From contig JACQOY010000101.1 of NCBI GenBank assembly GCA_016207765.1, forward strand, positions 1 to 11,334: a stretch of 11,334 bases of DNA, in the 5' to 3' direction. Below are positions 6,934 through 11,334 of the stretch, piece after piece. The DNA comes from Deltaproteobacteria bacterium (GTDB taxonomy: Bacteria; UBA10199; SBBF01). The position numbers and the translations under genes are program-made. Each line of letters opens with the position of its first letter. The first letter of the stretch is position 1. The notes under the pieces were generated by a model that saw only the letters and a program-made list of their open reading frames with translations, had not been told where the DNA came from and did not search any database.

Positions 6934-6991
6934 CCTCGAAGAAGCCCCTCCACGAAGTGGTCCCTCCATGAAATGGCCCTCCACTAAGTGG
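6934..6991. repeat. Tandem array of four mini-hairpins, yceD-rpmF spacer
   Basis: Four 11-bp units at 6934, 6950, 6966 and 6981, period 15-16 bp, separated by CCCT/TCCCT-like linkers: CCTCGAAGAAG (degenerate), CCACGAAGTGG, CCATGAAATGG, CCACTAAGTGG. The last three are perfect 4-bp stems with GAA or TAA loops. Between the second and third units both stem positions change together (CCAC/GTGG to CCAT/ATGG), a compensatory change. On the minus strand the hairpins lie in the leader of rpmF. Confidence 0.65.
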
Positions 6992-6998
6992 CCCTTTA

Positions 6999-7019
6999 GG
7001 GTTAGGGTTGGGATTGGGG
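6999..7019 (+). other. G-quadruplex-type, telomere-like motif
   Basis: Four G-runs with short loops: GGG-TTA-GGG-TT-GGG-ATT-GGGG on the plus strand, meeting the canonical G3+ N1-7 pattern. The plus strand is the template for the surrounding minus-strand genes, so a quadruplex would form on the template DNA, while the transcript carries the complementary C-runs. It lies just downstream of yceD, adjoining the mini-hairpin array through CCCTTTAGGG. Confidence 0.6.
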
Positions 7020-7032
7020 TTCTGATCGGCGC

Positions 7033-7527
7033 CTAGGCGACGCAACCGCATTTTCCAAGATTCAAGTCGGCGCCGCATTGCGGGCAGAGGCCATGGCACT
7101 CCTCGGCGCAGATAAAACGAATGGGAAGCGCCAGAATGAGCTGTTCACGGATGACTTCCCCCACGTCGATTTCCAATCCCCGGTAGAAACTGAAATTAAG
7201 GTCATCGGGGGTCAATTCTATTTCCTGCCCGCTCCTATTGTCGGAGCTCCCGGATTTGGGGGAAAAATCAATGTGAATATCAAGACAAAGCGGCCAGACA
7301 AAACTTTGAAGACAACGGTCACAGACGGGATTCAGATCGACGTTCAAACGCCCCCTAAGGCTCACATTCTTGTCCACCCGGCTGATTTTGAGATTTCCGT
7401 TGAGACCTTCGACGGCCGGATTCTGTTCGGCCAGCGCAGAGGCGACAATTTCGCGGATCCAGCCGGTCTTCGACGTGAGTTCGAAAGTTCGGCCTTCCAA
7501 CGGGATTGAGGAAACAGTTATTTTCAT
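7033..7527 (-). CDS. yceD: YceD / DUF177 family protein (23S rRNA accumulation protein family)
   Basis: 164 residues with the family's cysteine pattern: C69/C72 (CDRC), then C140, C144, C148, C151 in CAEECHGLCPQCGADLN and C160/C162 (CGC) at the C-terminus, the likely metal-binding tail. The family is tied to ribosome/23S rRNA biogenesis and is nearly always next to rpmF, as here. The start at 7527 has SD GAGGG five bases upstream and directly abuts the stop of the ChaN-like gene (TAGATG), implying translational coupling to it. The spacer to rpmF is unusually long and repeat-filled. Confidence 0.9.
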   Translation of the reverse strand: MKITVSSIPLEGRTFELTSKTGWIREIVASALAEQNPAVEGLNGNLKISRVDKNVSLRGRLNVDLNPVCDRCLQSFVWPLCLDIHIDFSPKSGSSDNRSGQEIELTPDDLNFSFYRGLEIDVGEVIREQLILALPIRFICAEECHGLCPQCGADLNLGKCGCVA

Positions 7528-9150
7528 CTAAACCCTCTTCGGCAGTTTCACCCCTTTGAGCCTTTCCGACAGCTGAAAATACCGCCTGACCGGCTCTCCT
7601 TCCTCTTCCATTGAATCGCAAAAAAGATCCCGGACATAGTCCTTGGACAGCCCCCCTCCCAAAAGACGATAAAACATCCTCTCCCCCAGGTAATAGCCGA
7701 TGGCATGCGTCACCGCCAGAAAAAGATCGACGGACAACGACTTCACGGTATTGGGATGAAACGGCATTCCCTTCCGGGCCTTCCGTTCGTGCTCCAGGAA
7801 AAAAAGGGCGGTGCGGTATTCAAGCCCCCTCCCCTTCAGGGCTCGCCGGTTATGCGTCAGATAACGGAGCAACTTCACAAAATCGGAAGGCCGGCTGCAT
7901 TTTCGGCGATGGTTGATGATTTTGGAGCCGAAAAAACCGATCGCTTCATGCAAAATGTTGGCGTAAAAGGCATCCTGCATCGGACGCGGCAGTTCCTCCC
8001 CTGATGAGAGATATTTGAGGTAATGAGAGGCCTCTTCCGCCGCATGATTGACCGACACATTCGCGATGTAGACATATTTCATCTTGGGAATGGTATAGCT
8101 CTCCGAGCGGAGGATCTGCCTTTTGATTTCGCGCAGTTCGGAGGCGGAGAATTTTCCGGATCCTTTTAATTTCTTCAAGAAACTCAAATCACCGCAGGTG
8201 AAAACCTCAACCTCCTCCTTCTCGGGCCCCGGTTTAAGGCTCAAGAAACCGGCAATCCGGTCCACATAGTCGAGAAAACTCTGTTTGGCGTCGGCATAGT
8301 CGAACACCCCCTCTTCATGCTCCAGCCAGTTAAGGTAAGACTGCTGGGCGATGATCGGCGGCGTGTGCATCCGGCAAAACTCGTTTCCCGAAATTTTCAC
8401 GACAATGACCTGATCCTCGATTTTCTTGTCCGCAAGCTTCCAGTAGATCGCCTCGCCGTTCTGAAAAAGGGTGACTGTTTTCAGGGGAATTCCCGCCTGA
8501 GCGAATATTTTTTCGACTTCCAGCGGAAGATGACGTCCGGCAAGATGCAAATCGCCGATGAAGACAAAAATCTTGAGTTCCGGATTTTTCCGGTAAATTC
8601 CGTAAATCCGGCGGGCCGTCTCGGCATCCCTTTTTTCAAGCGATGCACCGAGGCCGGGAGAAGCCTCGATTCCGTAAAGAGGAATCCGGTGGTAACGGGC
8701 AAAATCGAAGATGGGACGAAAGTTTTCCCATAAATCGAAAAACCAGTGCTCCCGAAAACCCACTTTCTTCAGAAAAGTCCGGTCGCTGATCTTTCCCTGC
8801 ACATATTTGTCCAGCCATTCCTGATGGCGCGATTGAATCACCTCCAGACCGATGCAAAAATGGCGCGTCTTTTGGATAAAGGACCGAAGGACCCGAAGGA
8901 AAGAACGTTGCGACTGGTTCAGGGTATGGTAATCGCCGACATAAATCACCCGGGCCTTCGCCATGGCCTCTTCCACTTCCCCGATCGTCGCAACCGACTG
9001 ATACCGGCGAACCGCGTTTAAATAACGGCGCTCGTAGGCCTTGAAGGTTTTGTCGGAATGAATCACCGACGACTCGATCAACCGCCTGTTTTTGCGGAAA
9101 ATCCGCTTCTGAAGTTGGAGAAGTTCCTTGCGTGGAGAAAATTCGGACAT
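7528..9150 (-). CDS. ChaN-like (PF04187-type) protein with a large C-terminal extension
   Basis: 540 residues. Residues about 55-240 match the ChaN/DUF399 family (haem-binding lipoprotein domain, also found in bacterial erythromycin-esterase/TIKI-like relatives): VIYVGDYH (68-75), GLEVIQSRHQEWLDKYVQGKI-type segment from 101, WFFDLW...YGIE (136-162), and VFIGDLHLAGRHLP (196-209). The H75, E103 and H202 positions are the conserved ones. Unlike E. coli-type ChaN there is no signal peptide or lipobox, so it is predicted cytoplasmic. Residues about 260-540 are a second, largely helical region with HEAIGFFGSKI (401-411) and many basic and aromatic residues; I do not recognise it. No SD precedes the ATG at 9150, but a good -10 sits six bases upstream, suggesting a leaderless message. 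It is the first gene of the leftward operon, abutting yceD. Confidence 0.82.
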   Translation of the reverse strand: MSEFSPRKELLQLQKRIFRKNRRLIESSVIHSDKTFKAYERRYLNAVRRYQSVATIGEVEEAMAKARVIYVGDYHTLNQSQRSFLRVLRSFIQKTRHFCIGLEVIQSRHQEWLDKYVQGKISDRTFLKKVGFREHWFFDLWENFRPIFDFARYHRIPLYGIEASPGLGASLEKRDAETARRIYGIYRKNPELKIFVFIGDLHLAGRHLPLEVEKIFAQAGIPLKTVTLFQNGEAIYWKLADKKIEDQVIVVKISGNEFCRMHTPPIIAQQSYLNWLEHEEGVFDYADAKQSFLDYVDRIAGFLSLKPGPEKEEVEVFTCGDLSFLKKLKGSGKFSASELREIKRQILRSESYTIPKMKYVYIANVSVNHAAEEASHYLKYLSSGEELPRPMQDAFYANILHEAIGFFGSKIINHRRKCSRPSDFVKLLRYLTHNRRALKGRGLEYRTALFFLEHERKARKGMPFHPNTVKSLSVDLFLAVTHAIGYYLGERMFYRLLGGGLSKDYVRDLFCDSMEEEGEPVRRYFQLSERLKGVKLPKRV

Positions 9151-9156
9151 GGAGCT

Positions 9157-9184
9157 ATTGTAGCCAGAATAACTCTTGATACAA
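9157..9184 (-). promoter_or_regulatory. Putative promoter of the leftward operon, leaderless
   Basis: TACAAT (9162-9157, minus strand) matches the sigma-70 -10 at 5 of 6, and a weak TTGTAT (9184-9179) lies 16 bp upstream (3 of 6). The base seven positions past the -10 is the A of the ATG at 9150. With no SD in the six intervening bases, this predicts a leaderless transcript. Confidence 0.4.
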
Positions 9185-9204
9185 ATTAATTCGGCATATA
9201 TAGA
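9176..9204 (+). promoter_or_regulatory. Putative promoter of ugd
   Basis: TTGATA (9176-9181, 5 of 6 to the -35 consensus) is followed after 17 bp by TATAGA (9199-9204, 4 of 6); an overlapping TATATA sits at 9197-9202. It overlaps the divergent promoter of the ChaN-like gene within a 62-bp gap. The predicted start would be only a few bases before the ATG and would leave out the SD-like AAAGG (9204-9208), so either the promoter or the SD is not what it seems. Confidence 0.3.
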
Positions 9205-9212
9205 AAGGCTTC

Positions 9213-10517
9213 ATGAAACTCTGCATCATCGGAACCGGCTACGTGGGCCTTGTGACCGGCGCCTGCTTTGCCGAAGCAGGCAACGACGTCATCTGTGTCG
9301 ATGTTGATAAAAGAAAAATCGCCGGCCTTAATGAAGGACATATCCCGATTTTCGAACCGGGGCTGGAACCAATGGTTCAATTCAACCGCCGGGAGGGGCG
9401 GCTTACGTTTGCCACCGATTTGTCCCTTGCGGTCAACGAATCAGATATTTGTTTTATCGCCGTCGGCACCCCCCCAAACGAGGATGGCTCCGCCGATCTG
9501 ACCCATGTCCTGGATGTCGCCGGCCAAATCGCCACGGCTGCCAAAAAGAAGGTGATCGTCGGCACGAAAAGCACCGTACCGGTGGGAACGGGGGATAAAA
9601 TAGAGGCTGTTTTTGCCGAGAAATCAAAACATCCCTTTGTCGTTTTTTCGAATCCCGAATTCCTGAAGGAAGGAAACGCCGTCAACGATTTCATGAAGCC
9701 CGACCGTGTTATCGTGGGGTTGGACCACAATCACATCGAGGACCTTCTCCGAGAGCTCTACGCCCCGTTCACGCGCCAGCGCGACCGTCTCATCTTCATG
9801 AGTCGGCGGAGCGCCGAACTGACAAAATACGCCGCCAACGCCATGCTGGCCACGCGCATCTCTTTCATGAATGAAATGGCCAACCTGTGCGAAAAAGTGG
9901 GGGCCAATATCAACGACGTGCGACAGGGAATCGGGAGCGACCCGCGCATCGGCTCCGCCTTTCTTTTTCCCGGGATGGGTTACGGAGGCTCCTGCTTTCC
10001 CAAGGATGTTACGGCGCTGTTGAATACGGCAAAGGGATATGACATCCCCCTTGGCGTTGTTGAGGCCTGCGAGGAGGCCAACAAGAGGCAGAAAAAGGGG
10101 TTGTTCCGGAAAATTGTCCACCACTTTGGGGGGACCGAAAAAATCCGCGGCCTTAAAATGGCGGTATGGGGGCTTTCTTTCAAGGCAAGGACCGACGATA
10201 TCCGGGAATCGCCGGCGCTGGTCCTGGTCGATCAACTTCTGGAGGCGGGATGCCGAATCGCGGCGTTTGATCCCCAGGCAATGCCGCATGGGAGCAAAAT
10301 TTACGGATCGCGCATCGATCTGACCGATAACAACTACGACTGCTTAAACGACGCCTCCGCCCTGATCGTCGCCACCGACTGGAACGAATTCCGGAGCCCC
10401 GATTACCCCCGGATGAAAAAGCTGATGAAACAACCGGTGATTTTTGACGGGCGGAATATTTTGAATGCAACCCATCTGAAAGAATTGGGATTTGCCTATT
10501 ACGGCATCGGAATCTGA
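9213..10517 (+). CDS. ugd: UDP-glucose 6-dehydrogenase
   Basis: Oxidises UDP-glucose to UDP-glucuronate with two NAD+, supplying precursors for capsule, exopolysaccharide or LPS sugars. 434 residues, normal length. N-terminal Rossmann motif GTGYVGLVTGACFAEAG (7-23), D30 for NAD ribose; AVGTPPNEDGSADL (83-96); STVPVGT (120-126); NPEFLKEGNAVNDFMKPDR (147-165); the AELTKYAANA helix (201-210, K205, N209); and the catalytic cysteine C261 in GYGGSCFPKD. The C-terminal UDP-binding domain carries GLSFKARTDDIRESPA. AAAGG lies about five bases ahead of the ATG. A UDP-N-acetyl-sugar dehydrogenase of the same superfamily is a less likely reading, given the close fit to the UGD/TuaD subgroup. It is followed by an antiterminator gene after 42 bp. 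Confidence 0.93.
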   Translation: MKLCIIGTGYVGLVTGACFAEAGNDVICVDVDKRKIAGLNEGHIPIFEPGLEPMVQFNRREGRLTFATDLSLAVNESDICFIAVGTPPNEDGSADLTHVLDVAGQIATAAKKKVIVGTKSTVPVGTGDKIEAVFAEKSKHPFVVFSNPEFLKEGNAVNDFMKPDRVIVGLDHNHIEDLLRELYAPFTRQRDRLIFMSRRSAELTKYAANAMLATRISFMNEMANLCEKVGANINDVRQGIGSDPRIGSAFLFPGMGYGGSCFPKDVTALLNTAKGYDIPLGVVEACEEANKRQKKGLFRKIVHHFGGTEKIRGLKMAVWGLSFKARTDDIRESPALVLVDQLLEAGCRIAAFDPQAMPHGSKIYGSRIDLTDNNYDCLNDASALIVATDWNEFRSPDYPRMKKLMKQPVIFDGRNILNATHLKELGFAYYGIGI

Positions 10518-10524
10518 ATTTTTC

Positions 10525-10551
10525 TTGCCTCCCCCTCCAAACCGTTATAAA
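10525..10551 (+). promoter_or_regulatory. Putative promoter of the antiterminator gene
   Basis: TATAAA (10546-10551, 5 of 6) preceded at 15 bp by TTGCCT (10525-10530, 4 of 6). The expected start falls on the A residues at 10559-10560, that is at the ATG. No SD is present, so again a leaderless message is possible. Read-through from ugd is the alternative. Confidence 0.35.
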
Positions 10552-10559
10552 TCCCTCCA

Positions 10560-11069
10560 ATGACCAATTGGTACGTGTTGCAGACCAAACCCCGTCGGGA
10601 AAATGATGTTTGCCGCTTGTTTAAACAGGGGGGATTTGAGGCCTTTTGTCCCTTCATCAAGGACATTTTTTACCGGTCCGCGACGGCGCACTTTCGGACA
10701 GCCCCCCTCTTTCCTTCCTATCTCTTTGTCCATACCGATTTTGCGGAGGACAGGAATTTTCACCTGGTAAAATACACACGGGGGGTCAACAAGATCATCT
10801 GCTTTGAAAACCGGCCGATTCCGATTTCGGATGAGGTGATTAAAACCCTGCGTTCCCGCGCCAACGATCAGGGAATCCTTGAACGAGCCAATATTTTCAA
10901 CAGAGGGGACAAAATCAGGGTAAGGAAAGGGATGCTCAAGGAACTTATTGGAATTATTGAAAAACCGATTCCAGCCGAAGGGCGCGTTCGGGTCCTTCTT
11001 AAACTGATTAATTACGAGATGAGGGTTAAACTCCACTGGACCGAAGTTGAAAAACTAAAAGTAGCTTAA
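10560..11069 (+). CDS. NusG-family specialised transcription antiterminator (RfaH/LoaP/UpxY-like)
   Basis: 169 residues. The NGN domain spans about 3-95: WYVLQTKPRRENDVCRLFKQGGFEAFCP (4-31) and the diagnostic PLFPSYLFVH (49-58). A KOW-type C-terminal domain spans about 115-165 (RGDKIRVRKGMLKELIGIIE). Core NusG is usually found beside secE and ribosomal-protein genes; the short length, lack of secE, and position next to ugd point to a paralogue that lets RNA polymerase read through a long operon, typically surface polysaccharide. It would act on elongating polymerase. The target operon and any ops-like pause site lie outside what I can see. No SD precedes the ATG. Confidence 0.87.
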   Translation: MTNWYVLQTKPRRENDVCRLFKQGGFEAFCPFIKDIFYRSATAHFRTAPLFPSYLFVHTDFAEDRNFHLVKYTRGVNKIICFENRPIPISDEVIKTLRSRANDQGILERANIFNRGDKIRVRKGMLKELIGIIEKPIPAEGRVRVLLKLINYEMRVKLHWTEVEKLKVA

Positions 11070-11142
11070 CAAATTGAAATTATTATATTTATTTATCATG
11101 AGTCCCAACCGATAAAAATTTCGCCCTGCGTCAAAAAATCAC

Positions 11143-11169
11143 GCAACTTTTTTCGAAGTAATCCGATAA
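11143..11169 (+). promoter_or_regulatory. Sigma-28-like promoter for the right-edge gene (copy 3 of 3)
   Basis: GCAAC (11143-11147), 14 bases, then TCCGATAA (11162-11169). As 8-N11-8 it is GCAACTTT-N11-TCCGATAA: 5 of 8 and 7 of 8 to the FliA consensus. Flanking ATCAC upstream and TTTT downstream of GCAAC agree with copy 2. Transcription would start near 11176, leaving only about six bases before the ATG at 11182. Confidence 0.55.
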
Positions 11170-11181
11170 TAAAGAAACTCT

Positions 11182-11334
11182 ATGGCTTTTCCAATTAACA
11201 GCACAAGCCCCTCTGTTTTAAGTTCCCACTGGGCCCCCGACCCGGATGACGGTATCGCCGATGCCCCATCTGGCGAGGAAGAAGAGGCGCCAAAGGCCGC
11301 CGATCCCAGGCCTTTGTCAAAAAAAGAAGCGACC
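11182..11334 (+). CDS. N-terminus of an unrecognised acidic protein, continues beyond window
   Basis: Open from ATG 11182 to the right edge, exactly 51 codons. After a short Ser/Thr-rich start (MAFPINSTSPSVLSSHW) the sequence is rich in Asp, Glu, Pro and Ala and looks disordered (residues 18-51), including a GEEEE run at 31-35. There is no signal peptide. No SD is visible, but a sigma-28-like promoter lies just upstream. Function cannot be guessed from this fragment. Confidence 0.5.
   Translation, partial: MAFPINSTSPSVLSSHWAPDPDDGIADAPSGEEEEAPKAADPRPLSKKEAT

Noticed and set aside
6891..7032. Small protein gene in the yceD-rpmF spacer (frame giving NPNPNPNP)
   Set aside because: The frame simply reads the C-run complement of the G-quadruplex motif and the hairpin array; no SD and no credible composition.
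11108..11115. A further ACCGATAA box upstream of the right-edge gene
   Set aside because: No GCAAC or TAAAGTTT-like sequence at the required spacing (the 8-mer there is TTATTTAT), so it is counted as chance; similar boxes inside nrdR (near 4432) and ugd (near 10323) fail the same test.
11127..11153. Hairpin TGCGT / ACGCA followed by six T as an intrinsic terminator after the antiterminator gene
   Set aside because: The stem is only 5 bp with a 9-base loop, and its right arm and T-run are the conserved GCAAC-TTTT of the sigma-28-like promoter, a better explanation; a dual role is possible but unsupported.

Overview
The window looks like chromosomal DNA of a Gram-negative, deltaproteobacteria-like lineage. 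The block rpmF / acpP / rpiB / glyA / nrdR / ribD is an order I know from deltaproteobacterial fatty-acid and riboflavin gene neighbourhoods, and the SD usage, RibD bifunctional architecture and palindromic repeats fit. I cannot name a genus.

Layout. Everything from 9150 leftwards to 1 is on the minus strand; everything from 9213 rightwards is on the plus strand. (a) 1-2716: two minus-strand accessory genes, a divergent PlsC-like acyltransferase running off the left edge and a 333-residue protein I do not recognise, each behind its own promoter-like element. (b) 2844-9150: a housekeeping run transcribed leftward in the order ChaN-like protein, yceD (DUF177), rpmF (L32), acpP, rpiB, glyA, nrdR, ribD. 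Several joins are overlapping or abutting start/stop codons, but three spacers (yceD-rpmF, glyA-nrdR, nrdR-ribD) hold three different kinds of palindromic or tandem repeat, and ribD carries two in-frame copies of an 87-bp palindromic repeat that add 29 residues each to the protein. (c) 9151-9212: a 62-bp divergent intergenic region. (d) 9213-11069: UDP-glucose dehydrogenase followed by a specialised NusG/RfaH-like antiterminator, a pairing typical of the start of surface-polysaccharide loci. (e) 11182-end: the first 51 codons of an unrecognised acidic protein.

The most interesting observation is regulatory. A bipartite element of fixed geometry, GCAAC-N14-(G/T)CCGATAA, occurs in the upstream region of three genes of unknown or accessory function (starts at 1540 minus, 2716 minus and 11182 plus), always in the direction of the gene and preceded by an A/T-rich stretch. 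Its layout and its -10 box match the sigma-28 (FliA) consensus TAAAGTTT-N11-GCCGATAA, with a diverged -35. I propose a small regulon under a FliA-like alternative sigma factor that includes the acyltransferase-like gene. The housekeeping genes lack this element.
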